From Devosia sp. Root413D1 (GTDB taxonomy: Bacteria > Pseudomonadota > Alphaproteobacteria > Rhizobiales > Devosiaceae), in assembly GCF_001425235.1 (NCBI RefSeq), contig NZ_LMEA01000011.1, forward strand, positions 496,001 through 560,000: a DNA stretch of 64,000 nucleotides, given 5' to 3'. The stretch's first letter is position 1. Each line of letters begins with the position of its first letter. The notes beneath the pieces are model-generated. The model saw only the letters and a program-made list of their open reading frames with translations. It was not told where the DNA came from and did no database searches. The position numbers were made by a program, and so were the translations under genes. This document shows, piece after piece, positions 18,988 to 29,459 of the stretch.

Positions 18988-19946
18988 TCAGTGGTCAACC
19001 CCGGCAAACCGATCCAGCGCCGCGGTGATCGCCTCGGGCATGCCGGCATCGCCGGCCGAGTGCCCTGCCCCGTCGATCACCACCAGCTTCGCCTCCGGCC
19101 AGGCCCGCGACAGCTCCCAGGCGGTGACCAGTGGCCCCTGCAGGTCGAGCCGACCCTGCACCAGCACGCCGGGGATGCCGCGCAGCCGATGCGCATTGGC
19201 CAGGAGCCTGCCGTCTTCCATCCACGCTGCGTGGCGGAAGACATGGGTAACGATCCGGCTACGCGCCAGGAGCCGCTTGGGGTCTACCCCATCGGATGCC
19301 CGGCCGACCTGCGCCGTGACCGAGACCGTCGCGTTGTCCCAATCGTGGAAATCCCGCGCCGCCTTGTCGCGCACTGCCGGATCGGGGTCGAACAGCAGCA
19401 CGTTATAGGCCGCGATCAGCCCGTCGTCCGGCGTTCCCACGGGGGCGCCGGCGACGAACCGCTCCCACTCCGCCGGGTAGAGCGGCGCGATGCCGCGATA
19501 GAGCCAGTCGATCTCGCGCCGCCGCGTCGTCGTCACCCCGCCGAACACCATTGCCGCGACGTGCTCGGGGTGCGCTTCGGCATAGGCGAGCCCCAGCGTG
19601 GCGCCCCATGAGCCGCCATAGATCACCCATTTGTCGACACCGAAATGCGCTCGCAGCCGTTCGATATCGGCGACGAGGTGCGCGGTGGTGATGACCGAGA
19701 AATCGACGCCCTCGCCCGAGGCATGCGGGGTGCTCTTGCCGCAACCGCGCTGGTCGAAGCCGATGATCCGATAGCGCTCGGGATCGAAGAACTGCCGCAT
19801 CGAGGCCGAAAAGCCAGAGCCCGGCCCGCCATGGAGGATCAGCGCCGGCACCCCGTCGGGGCGGCCGGCTTCTTCCCACCAGAGCGCATTGCCATCCCCG
19901 ACCTCGAGCCAGCCGCTCGCGACCGGCTCGGTGATCGGGTATGCCA

Positions 19947-19947
<1 letters not shown>
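18988..19947 (-). CDS. pip: Proline iminopeptidase
   Basis: A 319-residue alpha/beta hydrolase of the prolyl aminopeptidase family (peptidase S33), which removes N-terminal proline from peptides. Diagnostic motifs are the oxyanion segment LHGGPGSG, the FDQRGCGKS segment typical of this family, the nucleophile elbow GGSWGATL, and a C-terminal GAGHSA with the catalytic histidine. Its start codon overlaps the stop of the upstream aminotransferase gene by one base (TGATG), so the two are translationally coupled. Confidence 0.93.
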
Positions 19948-21179
<1,232 letters not shown>

Positions 21180-21245
21180 CTACGGCTTCGATTGCCCATA
21201 GACAACCGGGACGTTTGGTCAGATGGCAGAGGTCAGATGCCGTGC

Positions 21246-21413
21246 TCACACGGCGCGAGCGGGAACCGGCGCATGCGCCGGCAGGACGATTTCGGTCCCG
21301 TCGGCCCGCACGCTGCTCTTGCTGCCGCCCATCGCCTGTTCGCCATCGGGCATCAGGCTGACGAGAATGGCGGCGAGGACGGCGGAAAGGGCGAGAAGCT
21401 TCAACGGAAACAT
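21246..21413 (-). CDS. Small predicted membrane or secreted protein
   Basis: 55 residues: one hydrophobic helix (LKLLALSAVLAAILVSLM) and a short polar tail. AGG sits just before the ATG. No family recognised; kept because the helix and the start context are reasonable, but it could be spurious. Confidence 0.4.
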   Translation of the reverse strand: MFPLKLLALSAVLAAILVSLMPDGEQAMGGSKSSVRADGTEIVLPAHAPVPARAV

Positions 21414-21504
21414 CCTGGACAACGCGGGGCTTTGAATATCCGCTTTTCGCGCCAAGCCGTTGAACATTCACTGATACCGCCGTTCATCCTCGGCTCAGGA
21501 AAGC

Positions 21505-21960
21505 TCAGATTCCCACGCCGGCCGCTTTGGCGAGCTGCACGCCCTGCACCCGCCAGCCATTGGCCTCCTCGGCCAGCATATAGATAGCGCTGTACAGGCC
21601 CTGGTCGTTGCCGACGAACTTCACTTCCTGCGCCACTGCCTTGTCGCCAAGCTTCTGGAACTTGCCGAAGCTGTGCGAGCGCGATTCCATGATCGGCGCG
21701 TAGCCTGCCGTCACGATGGCGTTGAAGAACGCCTCGGCGCTTGGAAACGTCACTTGAAAGCCTGCCCCGGCATAGCTGAACGCCCCGGCGGCATCCTTGC
21801 TGCGAAACGCTTCGATCTGGCTGGTGATCACGCTCTGCCACGGCTCGAGCGCCGCGGCCTCGCTGGCCTGATCCTCGGCTCGCGCCGCCATTCCAATCAT
21901 CAGGAAGGCGGCCAACAGCCCCACCAGCACCAGCCTGATCCCCGTTACGAACAGTCGCAT
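21505..21960 (-). CDS. DUF4864 domain-containing secreted protein
   Basis: A 151-residue protein with a signal peptide (hydrophobic LVLVGLLAAFLMIGMAARAE) followed by a small alpha+beta domain. The start of the mature part (WQSVITSQIEAFRSKDAAGAF) fits DUF4864, a family of exported proteins with an NTF2-like appearance. It contains GGGAG shortly before the ATG at 21960; the longer frame to 22056 is not needed. Function unknown. Confidence 0.7.
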   Translation of the reverse strand: MRLFVTGIRLVLVGLLAAFLMIGMAARAEDQASEAAALEPWQSVITSQIEAFRSKDAAGAFSYAGAGFQVTFPSAEAFFNAIVTAGYAPIMESRSHSFGKFQKLGDKAVAQEVKFVGNDQGLYSAIYMLAEEANGWRVQGVQLAKAAGVGI

Positions 21961-22105
21961 GCTCCCGTCTCCCCATGTCGCCTGGCGGGTTTTCGCCACA
22001 CGATCGCCTTCAAATCGTACCCGCTTCACCCCTTTAGCAACGAAACATCCGCGCATTCAGTGAGCTTTATCACTGCGTTGTGATCTGCCGAGTCAGCGAG
22101 TCCTC

Positions 22106-22438
22106 ATGTCTCCCACCAAGCTTCCCCAGCCGAAGCGACCGTCATTGCGCCGGCCGTTGTTCCGCAACGCCCTGAGTGCGGCGACCGCCATCTCGTTCTC
22201 GCTCACCTTCGTCGGCGCCGGCATCGCGCTGCTGCTCGGCCTCATCCCGCCGCGCGCCATCATCGGCGCTGGCGAGATCGACACTGCCGTGGTGCTGCTG
22301 TTCGTGCCGCTCTGCGCCCTGCTCTTCGCCATCCTCGTCGAAGTGGTCCGCGCCATTCTGCGCGAAGGCCTGCAGCCGCCCAAAGCCCGGCAGTCCAATC
22401 CACTTTCCGCCTGGAAGCCCGGTCACGGCGAAGGCTGA
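22106..22438 (+). CDS. Predicted membrane protein, two helices
   Basis: 110 residues with two membrane segments (residues about 24-47 and 60-86, VVLLFVPLCALLFAILVEVV) between basic ends. No family recognised. Likely an inner-membrane protein conserved in relatives. The ribosome site is weak (GCGAG). Divergent from the DUF4864 gene. Confidence 0.6.
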   Translation: MSPTKLPQPKRPSLRRPLFRNALSAATAISFSLTFVGAGIALLLGLIPPRAIIGAGEIDTAVVLLFVPLCALLFAILVEVVRAILREGLQPPKARQSNPLSAWKPGHGEG

Positions 22439-22608
22439 AACGGCATAATTCAACGCGTTTCGCGCTCCGCCGTTCATCTTCCCGTTAGCTAGGGTAGTCT
22501 AGAAGCCCGTGACGCTCGCTTCGGGCCGTTCCCCGCGCCGTGTCCTTCCTCACCCAAAGGTGAACGCGGGACGCGGCGTCTCATGATTTTGCGACTGAGG
22601 AAACCGAC

Positions 22609-24498
22609 ATGACCCGTATCGCTTCTGCTCCGCTCGGCCGCCTGCGTCCGCTGCGCGCCCTTCTGCTCGGCTCCGTGTTTGCCGGCTTTGCCGCCACCGG
22701 CGCCTCCGCCGAAACCCTTTCGGTCACCGGCATCACCCAGGGCGCCGCCACCGGCCCCTACGAGCTGTCGGTCGCCAGTGTCGAAGTGGTCGACGGCAAC
22801 ATCAATGAAGGCGCGGTGCGTGGGCTGTTCACCGGTGCGCCGGGCGCGCTCGATGCACTGGCCACTCTCGATGCCAAGTCGGTCATCATCCCCGAGATCA
22901 AGGTCAGCTATCCCAGCTATGTCGAGGGCGCCGGCCCGTCGGTGATCACCTATCGCGACATCACCCTCACCGATGTCGCCAATGGCGTCGCGGCCTCCGC
23001 TCATGTCGGCGGCACCGATTTCAGCGGCGCCGAAAGCGTCACCGGCACTTTCGGCGAAATGTCGGTCGGCCGCTTCGATCTCGCCGCCCTGCTCGGTTTC
23101 TATGGTCTCACCGCTGCCCCTGCAGCCGGCACCGAGATGAAAGAGGTCTATGCCGACTTCAAGTTCTCCGGCGGCTCGCTGAAGGGCGGCGACGCCTTCA
23201 GCTGCGAGTTCGGCACTGGCGAGCTCGGCAGCTTCAGCGCCCGGCCGCTCAAGCAGAACTTCACCGAGATCAACGCGCTGATCGTCGAAGCCGATGCGGC
23301 GCAGAAGGCCGGCACCGAGGTGGCGCCCGAAACGGTCGACAAGCTCGTCCGCTTCTACGCCGACATGTTCACCGCCTTCTCCTCGACGCCGATGACCTTC
23401 AGCGGCTTCAACTGCTCGGGCAAGGACGACAAGGGCAACCCGCTCACCGTCGCCTCGGGCCCGATCACCGTCGGCGGCTTCGAGCCGGCGATCTATCCGG
23501 CAATCTCGCTCAACGATTTCGACATGACCGTCGAAAATGACGGCTTGCTGAAGTTCGGTAACTTCACCTGGAAGAAGATGGACTTCAGCGCCGCCATCGC
23601 GGCCATCGAAGCGGCCACCAAGCTCGATGAAGCCTACTTCACCACGAACTGGCGGAAGCTAGTTCCGGCGCTCGACGGCATGAGCCTCGCCAACCTCACC
23701 ATCGACGTGCCCGATCCGGAGTCCTCGGGCAAGCGCATCACCGGCACCCTCGGCGCTTTCGACGCGACGCTCGGCAACTACGTCAACGGCATTCCGGCCG
23801 ACATTTCGCTGAACCTCGCCAACTTCATCCTGCCGATCACCGCCGATATGACCGACCTGCCGGTGGCGGATCTGCTCGCCCGCGGTGTCGACAAGCTCGA
23901 TATTTCGCTCGGCACCAAGCTCGCCTGGGACCAGGCGACGTCCACCATCAATGTCGATGACGTGCTGATCGACATGGGCGCACTCGGCCGCGTCAACCTC
24001 TCGGGCACCTTCGGCAACGCCACTGAGTCGCTGTTCGCCGACAACACCGACGAAGCCACCATGGCCGCGATGCTGCTCACCCTGCGTGATGTCACCATCG
24101 AGATCGAGGACCGCGGCATGAGCGCGCTCGCCTTCGCCGCCGGTGCCAAGGATGCCGGCCAGTCCGAGGCCGCCTTCCGCACTGCCGTCGCCGGCATGGC
24201 CCAGGGCATGACGCTCGCCTTCCTCGGCAACACCACCGAGGCGCTGACCGCTGCCCAGCAGCTCGGCACCTTCCTCAGCGGCGCTTCGCACCTGAAGCTG
24301 ACCATCACGGCCAAGGACGAAGCCGGCATCGGCCTCGCCGACCTCGCCGCCGCCGAGACCAACCCGGCGGCGCTGGCCGGCAAGCTCAACGTCGTCGCCG
24401 AAGCCAGCGGCGAGCCGGTCGAGCTGCCGGTGCTCGATACGCCGGCCCCGTCGACCCAGGACGAAAAGCGCGACCTCAAGGCCCCCGCCGCGCAGTAA
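22609..24498 (+). CDS. Large exported protein of unknown function
   Basis: A 629-residue protein with a signal peptide (LRALLLGSVFAGFAATGASA, cleavage after ASA). The mature part is rich in beta-strand-forming, acidic sequence with few cysteines, and has repeated segments of the kind 'DITLTDVANGVAASA...' and 'LDKLDISLGTKLAWD'. This suggests a repetitive beta fold, possibly surface-exposed or periplasmic. No named family is asserted. GAGGAA lies 6 bases before the ATG. It is monocistronic, followed by a family A repeat. Confidence 0.75.
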   Translation: MTRIASAPLGRLRPLRALLLGSVFAGFAATGASAETLSVTGITQGAATGPYELSVASVEVVDGNINEGAVRGLFTGAPGALDALATLDAKSVIIPEIKVSYPSYVEGAGPSVITYRDITLTDVANGVAASAHVGGTDFSGAESVTGTFGEMSVGRFDLAALLGFYGLTAAPAAGTEMKEVYADFKFSGGSLKGGDAFSCEFGTGELGSFSARPLKQNFTEINALIVEADAAQKAGTEVAPETVDKLVRFYADMFTAFSSTPMTFSGFNCSGKDDKGNPLTVASGPITVGGFEPAIYPAISLNDFDMTVENDGLLKFGNFTWKKMDFSAAIAAIEAATKLDEAYFTTNWRKLVPALDGMSLANLTIDVPDPESSGKRITGTLGAFDATLGNYVNGIPADISLNLANFILPITADMTDLPVADLLARGVDKLDISLGTKLAWDQATSTINVDDVLIDMGALGRVNLSGTFGNATESLFADNTDEATMAAMLLTLRDVTIEIEDRGMSALAFAAGAKDAGQSEAAFRTAVAGMAQGMTLAFLGNTTEALTAAQQLGTFLSGASHLKLTITAKDEAGIGLADLAAAETNPAALAGKLNVVAEASGEPVELPVLDTPAPSTQDEKRDLKAPAAQ

Positions 24499-24514
24499 CC
24501 AGACCTCTCCGTCA

Positions 24515-24580
24515 GCGTCTCCCTCCCCCTCAGGGCGCTACTGCGTCCCTTGCGGGGAGGGGACAGGGGTGGGGGTCCCC
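24515..24580. repeat. Family A intergenic palindrome, with a short insertion in the loop
   Basis: CTCCCTCCCC pairs with GGGGAGGGG, and the loop holds an extra AGGGCGCTACTGCGTCCCTTG. The typical trailing arm ACAGGGGTGGGGGT follows. Confidence 0.65.
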
Positions 24581-24677
24581 ACGCACCGGCTTCAAGGCTT
24601 ATCCACCCCCAGACTTTCGGACTCTTGTCCGTTCCTCACCTTTGGCGCACTATGACCGCCTGAGAGGAGGAACAACG

Positions 24678-25106
24678 ATGCAAGTCGAGACTATCCTTCA
24701 ATCCAAGGGCCACACCGTCTTCACGGTGGAAGCCGGCGCGCCGCTCTCCGAAGCCGTCCGCATTCTCAACTCCAAGAAGATCGGTGCCGTGGTCGTCGTC
24801 GACGCCAAGGGCAAGGTCGCGGGCATCCTCAGCGAGCGCGACGTCGTCCGTCACCTCGAAAAGGACCCCGTTGCGGTTCTCGCCGGCCCGGTACGCAACG
24901 TCATGACCAGCAAGGTCATCACCTGCACATCGGCCAGCTCGGTTTCGGACCTCATGGAAACCATGACCCGCCACCGCATCCGCCACATCCCCATCGTCGA
25001 AGCCGGCAAACTGACCGGCATCGTCTCGATCGGCGACGTGGTGAAGCGCAAGATCGAAGAAGCCGAACAGGAAGCCCTGGCGCTGAAAGAGTACATCGCG
25101 TCGTAG
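24678..25106 (+). CDS. CBS-domain protein
   Basis: 142 residues forming one pair of CBS domains (residues about 8-65 and 75-132). The second contains RHRIRHIPIVEAGKLTGIVS. Such stand-alone CBS pairs bind adenosine nucleotides and act as energy sensors; the partner is unknown. AGGAGG lies 7 bases before the ATG. Monocistronic. Confidence 0.88.
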   Translation: MQVETILQSKGHTVFTVEAGAPLSEAVRILNSKKIGAVVVVDAKGKVAGILSERDVVRHLEKDPVAVLAGPVRNVMTSKVITCTSASSVSDLMETMTRHRIRHIPIVEAGKLTGIVSIGDVVKRKIEEAEQEALALKEYIAS

Positions 25107-25212
25107 CGATCGGCGATCATCTCAAAAACGTGCGCTGCGCACCCCACCCCATCCCTCCCCGTCAAGGGGAGGGTGTCCGCCGGTGACCTTGGCGTGATCC
25201 AGCCACATGCGC

Positions 25213-25404
25213 GATGCCCACCTCCCCCTCAAGGGGCAGGGCTATCGCATATGGGGCGCTGACAGTAGTTGGATGGCCTTCTCCCCTTGTGGGAGAAGGC
25301 AAGAGGTGCCCAGCGCCGTCATATGCGATAGCCCTGCCCTCGACGGGGAGGCAAGCGAAGCTTGGGAGTGAAGCGACCTAGCAGAGCTCGGATGGGTGCG
25401 CCAC
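25213..25404. repeat. Family D repeat interrupted by a 100-bp perfect-ended palindrome
   Basis: A family D module (GATGCCCACCTCCCCCTCAA ... GGCAAGCGAAGCTTGGGAG ... GAGCTCGGATGGGTG) is split by an element at 25237-25336. That element has 17-bp perfect inverted ends (CAGGGCTATCGCATATG / CATATGCGATAGCCCTG), an inner pair GGCGCTG / CAGCGCC and a central 10-bp hairpin GCCTTCTCCC / GGGAGAAGGC. This fills most of the 430-base gap between the CBS and Spy-like genes. Confidence 0.8.
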
Positions 25405-25536
25405 GGGCGCGATGTCGCCGTTGGGCGAACCGCCCCACCTTTCCAACCTTGCCGCGATTTCACCTTGCCGCAACACCCCGGCAAGCCGACGCAGCACATC
25501 CTTTTCCCGTTGCCACTCAACCGATGGGAGACCCCG

Positions 25537-26106
25537 ATGACCCCGACCCGAGCCACCATCCTCGCCGCCCTCGTTGCCGCCCTTGGCCTCACCGCCATGA
25601 GCCCGGTCTTCGCTGCCGGTCCCGATCGCCCGCGCAATGACAACCGCACCCTCGAGTTCCGCCGCGATGCCGCCGGTGGCGCCTTCCGCTTCGCCGAGTT
25701 CTCCTGCAACAACCGCGCCGTCGACCGGCTGGAGCGCCGCCTCGACCGCATGGCCAACAAGCTTCAGCTGACCAGGGACCAGGAAAAGCTGTTCGAGGAT
25801 TTCCGCACCTCGGCACTGACCGCGCAGACCGATTTCGCCGACCAGTGCGACACCATCCGCCCCGGCAAGAACGCCAACCGGGGCGAGCGTCCGGACCTGA
25901 TCCAGCGCCTCGAGCAGCGCCTCAAGTTCGATGAAGCTCGCCTCGCCGCGATGAGCGAACTGCTGCCGCAGTTCAGGAGCTTCTACGAAAGCCTCACCGA
26001 CACCCAGAAGCGCGAGCTCGCCCCGCGCGGCCACATGCAGGGCAAGTTCCAGCATCAAGGCAAGCACCTGACCCACCGCCCCGCGGCCCCTGGTTTGGAC
26101 GGCTGA
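25537..26106 (+). CDS. Spy/CpxP-like periplasmic protein with LTxxQ motifs
   Basis: The 189-residue protein has a signal peptide (ILAALVAALGLTAMSPVFAA) and a helical, charged mature part. Two LTxxQ-type motifs, LTRDQ (residue about 85) and LTDTQ (about 161), are the hallmark of the Spy/CpxP family of periplasmic chaperones and stress sensors. GGGAG is 6 bases before the ATG at 25537. It ends in an intrinsic terminator. Confidence 0.8.
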   Translation: MTPTRATILAALVAALGLTAMSPVFAAGPDRPRNDNRTLEFRRDAAGGAFRFAEFSCNNRAVDRLERRLDRMANKLQLTRDQEKLFEDFRTSALTAQTDFADQCDTIRPGKNANRGERPDLIQRLEQRLKFDEARLAAMSELLPQFRSFYESLTDTQKRELAPRGHMQGKFQHQGKHLTHRPAAPGLDG

Positions 26107-26163
26107 CCCCAGTCCCCGCCGGTCCGAGCCCCAACGCGACCGGCCGCGACGCCGTCCCCAAGA

Positions 26164-26204
26164 GAAGTCCCGGCGCCCCTCCCGCCGGGACTTCTTCCCT
26201 TTTT
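26164..26204 (+). terminator. Intrinsic terminator after the Spy-like gene
   Basis: Perfect 11-bp stem GAAGTCCCGGC / GCCGGGACTTC followed by TTCCCTTTTT. Confidence 0.88.
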
Positions 26205-26299
26205 CGCACGGCTGTACCGCCCCCTTTATCCACACGCCGCATTGCCGCGGTCACATCGCTCCGCTAACCATCGGGCATCTGATCTCCCGAGCGCCACTT

Positions 26300-27532
26300 A
26301 TGACCGCCCTGCCCCTCGACACCGACCTGATCCGCGCCGAGTTCCCGGCGTTTCGCGAACCGAGCCTCGATGGCTGGGCTTTTTTCGAGAACGCCGGCGG
26401 CTCCTACACGTCGCAGCAGGTGCTCGGCCGGCTCGACCACTATTATCGCGCCACCAAGGTGCAGCCCTATGGCTTCTACCCCGCCTCGCGCGAGGCGGGC
26501 GCCGCCATGGATCTGGCGCATCGCCGTATGGCGCAGGCGCTCAATGTCGGCATGGACTGGATCCATTTCGGCCCCTCCACCTCCGGCAACACCTATACGC
26601 TCGGCCATGCCTTTGCCGGCTGGCTGAAGCCCGGCGACGCCGTCGTCGTCACCAACCAGGATCATGAGGCCAATGGCGGCGCGTGGCGCCGGCTGGCCGA
26701 TCGGGGCATCGTCATCCGCGAGTGGCAGGTCGACCCGGTCACCGGCCATCTCGATCCCGCCGCGCTCGACAAGCTGCTTGATAGCAAGGTCCGCGCCGTC
26801 TGCTTCCCGCACGCCTCCAACATCGTCGGCGAGATCAACCCGGTCCACGAGATCGTCCAGAAGGCCAAGAGCTTTGGCGCCGTCACCGTGGTCGACGGCG
26901 TCTCCTATGCACCACATGGCCTGCCCGACCTGCTCGAGCTCGGCTGCGACGTCTACCTGTTCTCCGCCTACAAGGTGTTCGGACCACACCAGGGCGTCAT
27001 GGCGATCCGCCCCTCGCTGGCCTCGGAGCTCCCCAACCAGGGGCACTTCTTCAACGATACCCAGCCGCGCAAGCGGCTGACGCCGGCCGGCCCCGACCAC
27101 GCCCAGATCGCCGCCACCGCCGGTGTCGCCGACTATCTCGAGCGGGTTGCCGAGCTCGCCGGCGATCGGGTCGAAGGCGCCAATCCGTTCCGCAAGGCCC
27201 ACACCGCGATGCGGCTGCAGGAGGAGATCCTCCTCGCCCCGCTGATGGAGTTCCTGCGCTCCAAGAACAATGTCCGCCTCATCGGGCCCACCGATCCGGC
27301 AAAGCGCGCGCCGACCATCTCGCTGGCGCTCGGCGAGCTTGCCGTCGAAGCTGCCGACCGCCTGGCCCGCCACAAGATCATGGCCTCAGGCGGGCACTTC
27401 TACGCCTACCGCCTGCTCGAAGCCCTCGGCCTCAACCCTGGCCACGGCGTGTTGCGCGTCTCGTTCACCCACTACACTTCCGAAGCCGAAGTGCAGCGGC
27501 TGATCGAAGCGCTGGATGCAGAGCTGAAGTAA
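26300..27532 (+). CDS. Class V aminotransferase, cysteine-desulfurase-like
   Basis: A 410-residue PLP enzyme of aminotransferase class V. The Schiff-base lysine is in YLFSAYKVFGPHQGVM, the upstream aspartate in TVVDGVSYAPHG, and the cofactor motif NQDHEANGGAWRRL is present. It resembles the SufS/CsdA-like group, but the active-site cysteine loop of true desulfurases is not obvious, so activity may be a lyase or transferase. It ends 9 bases before the convergent NTF2-like gene. Confidence 0.85.
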   Translation: MTALPLDTDLIRAEFPAFREPSLDGWAFFENAGGSYTSQQVLGRLDHYYRATKVQPYGFYPASREAGAAMDLAHRRMAQALNVGMDWIHFGPSTSGNTYTLGHAFAGWLKPGDAVVVTNQDHEANGGAWRRLADRGIVIREWQVDPVTGHLDPAALDKLLDSKVRAVCFPHASNIVGEINPVHEIVQKAKSFGAVTVVDGVSYAPHGLPDLLELGCDVYLFSAYKVFGPHQGVMAIRPSLASELPNQGHFFNDTQPRKRLTPAGPDHAQIAATAGVADYLERVAELAGDRVEGANPFRKAHTAMRLQEEILLAPLMEFLRSKNNVRLIGPTDPAKRAPTISLALGELAVEAADRLARHKIMASGGHFYAYRLLEALGLNPGHGVLRVSFTHYTSEAEVQRLIEALDAELK

Positions 27533-27541
27533 GGCAGCCGG

Positions 27542-27889
27542 TCAGGCGCTGTAGCAGGCCGCCGAACGGACCACTTGGCGAGCCGCGTTGAATTCGACCG
27601 TTTCGGCAACCAGTTGCCGGCTCTGGTTGCGGTAGAGGATAGTGAGGCACTGGTGGCCGGAGAGCACCGCCTCGAGCTCGAACCGCAGATCCGGTATCGC
27701 CGCGAGCCCGCCGCGCCAGTATTCGCGCAACGCCGCAATGCCGACGACACGACCATCACCCAGTCGCCGCAGCGCGAACGGCGACAGGAACACGATCTCG
27801 GCCGCGTAGTGGCTGAGGATCCGATCGAGATCCCGCGCGTTCCACGCGGCGACCCATTCCTCGGCAAATGCCTGGTCAGCAGAGTTCAT
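27542..27889 (-). CDS. NTF2-like (SnoaL-type) protein
   Basis: 115 residues with the typical start AFAEEWVAAWNARDLDRILS and a beta-rich remainder (VGIAALREYWRGGL). This is the compact cone fold of SnoaL/NTF2-like proteins, which range from isomerases to binding proteins; the role is undetermined. GGGAG lies 9 bases before the ATG. Divergent from the DMT transporter with a palindromic operator between them. Confidence 0.75.
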   Translation of the reverse strand: MNSADQAFAEEWVAAWNARDLDRILSHYAAEIVFLSPFALRRLGDGRVVGIAALREYWRGGLAAIPDLRFELEAVLSGHQCLTILYRNQSRQLVAETVEFNAARQVVRSAACYSA

Positions 27890-27915
27890 CGAGCGGTTCT
27901 CCCATTCGACAATTT

Positions 27916-27936
27916 TATGTCAGTATTGCTGACATA
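27916..27936. promoter_or_regulatory. Palindromic operator between divergent genes
   Basis: Perfect 8-bp inverted repeat TATGTCAG, TATTG, CTGACATA, overlapping a TATAAT (27935-27940) that could be the -10 element of the transporter gene. Suggests a dimeric regulator controlling 27889 (minus) and 28056 (plus). Confidence 0.55.
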
Positions 27937-28055
27937 TAATCGGAGTGTGGGCAAGTGATACCCACTGCCGCTTCGCCGCCCCCATCACGCCGGCTGATCG
28001 GTCCATCGCCAAAATCCGTTCGACGCGAGGCCGTCGCTCCGGCTACACAGCGCCG

Positions 28056-28958
28056 ATGTCCCGTCCGCTCGCCGTCCTGCTGCTGCTCATTGCCACCGCC
28101 ATCTGGGGGCTCGCTTTCGTCGCCCAGAAGGCCGCCATGGCGCATATGGGACCGCTCACCTTCAGCGGCACGCGCTTCCTGATCGGCGGCGTGGCGCTGT
28201 TGCCCTTCGCGCTCATCGAGCTCCGCCGCAAGGGGCCGGCAGTCGGGCCGTTCACGCCGCGGCTCTGGCTGCAGGTCGCCGTGCTCTGCGCTGCCTTCTT
28301 CGCCGGCTCAATCCTGCAGCAATATGGCCTCGCCCAAACCAGCGTCACCAATTCCGGCTTCCTCACCGCGCTCTACGTGCTGTTCGTGCCGCTGATCGCT
28401 TTCCTGGTGATCCAGGCAAAACCCCACCCGATCATTTATCTCGGCGCCCCGCTGGCGCTGGTCGGGATTTTCTACCTGAACGGCGGGCGCTTCGAGAGCT
28501 TCAACTTCGGCGACCTGCTGGTAGTGATCAGCGCCGTGTTCTGGGGCGGGCACGTCTTCATGCTCGGCCTGCTCACCCGCCAGACCGGCCTGCCGATCGT
28601 GCTCTCGGCTATCACCGTGCTCAGTGTCGGCGTCGTCTGTATCGCCTTTGCCTTTGTCTTCGAGGTTCCCGACCTCCAGGGTATTCTCGGCGGCTGGGTG
28701 CAGATCCTCTATGTCGGGCTGATGTCCACTGCCGTTGCCTTCACCCTGCAGGCGATCGGTCAGCAGCACGTCCCCTCTGCCAACGCGGCGATCATCCTCT
28801 CGGCCGAAAGCCTGTTCGCCGCGCTCGGCGGCGCCCTGCTGCTGGGCGAGCGCCTGCCCCTCATCGGCTATGCCGGCGCGGCGCTGATCTTCTTCGCCAT
28901 CATCATGGTGGAGGCCATCCCGGCACTGCAGCAGCGCCGGGAAACAAAGCCAGCCTGA
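28056..28958 (+). CDS. DMT (EamA) family transporter
   Basis: A 300-residue, ten-helix membrane protein in two EamA halves. Motifs: TAIWGLAFVAQKAAM at the start, GTRFLIGG, and ILSAESLFAALGGALLLGE in the ninth-helix region typical of the RhaT/YdcZ-like subgroup. Likely exports small metabolites. The ATG at 28056 starts the first helix; the upstream frame covers the operator region and is not coding. Confidence 0.85.
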   Translation: MSRPLAVLLLLIATAIWGLAFVAQKAAMAHMGPLTFSGTRFLIGGVALLPFALIELRRKGPAVGPFTPRLWLQVAVLCAAFFAGSILQQYGLAQTSVTNSGFLTALYVLFVPLIAFLVIQAKPHPIIYLGAPLALVGIFYLNGGRFESFNFGDLLVVISAVFWGGHVFMLGLLTRQTGLPIVLSAITVLSVGVVCIAFAFVFEVPDLQGILGGWVQILYVGLMSTAVAFTLQAIGQQHVPSANAAIILSAESLFAALGGALLLGERLPLIGYAGAALIFFAIIMVEAIPALQQRRETKPA

Positions 28959-28961
28959 GAG

Positions 28962-29357
28962 CTACTGCACCCGCGTCAGGGTGATCTCGCGGCACACCAC
29001 GATGTAGGCGCAGGCCTTGACGTTCATGGTGTTGGCGCCATTGAGCGTCAGCGTCGCATCGCCGGTCTGGCCGAACAGGCTGAGCTTGCCCTTCCAGCGC
29101 CCCTGCCCGCTCGGCTTCGCCTTGTCGATCAGGTAGGTGTTGAGGTACGGCCGGTTCTTGTCGCTATCCATGTTGCCGCGCAGCGCCACGACCTTGATGC
29201 ACAGCTGGGCATTGTCCTTGCCGCACATGCTCATCTCGTAGTCGGAGTTCTTGTCCGGGCGCCACATGCCGGTGACATCGACGCCCTGCGCCATGCTCGG
29301 CGCGGCCATCGCCGCCGCCATCGCCAAACCCAATCCAGCCTTCCAGAAGGTCTTCAT
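28962..29357 (-). CDS. DUF2147-type exported protein
   Basis: 131 residues: a signal peptide (FWKAGLGLAMAAAMAAPSMA) and a lipocalin-like domain starting VTGMWRPDKNSDYEMSMCGK. It resembles DUF2147 proteins (GxW at the start, GRWKGKL in the middle), small periplasmic proteins. Two cysteine pairs are visible. GGAGAGG lies 3 bases before the ATG at 29357. It converges on the DMT transporter, with 3 bases between the genes. Confidence 0.75.
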   Translation of the reverse strand: MKTFWKAGLGLAMAAAMAAPSMAQGVDVTGMWRPDKNSDYEMSMCGKDNAQLCIKVVALRGNMDSDKNRPYLNTYLIDKAKPSGQGRWKGKLSLFGQTGDATLTLNGANTMNVKACAYIVVCREITLTRVQ

Positions 29358-29459
29358 TTGCCTCTCCAGCAGCCCTGCCCGCAGCTCTCCGCTACGGTGC
29401 GATAATGTCGCCAATATGAAACCGTTCGTCATCTGCTTGTCACGTCGGCTCAATAGCTT

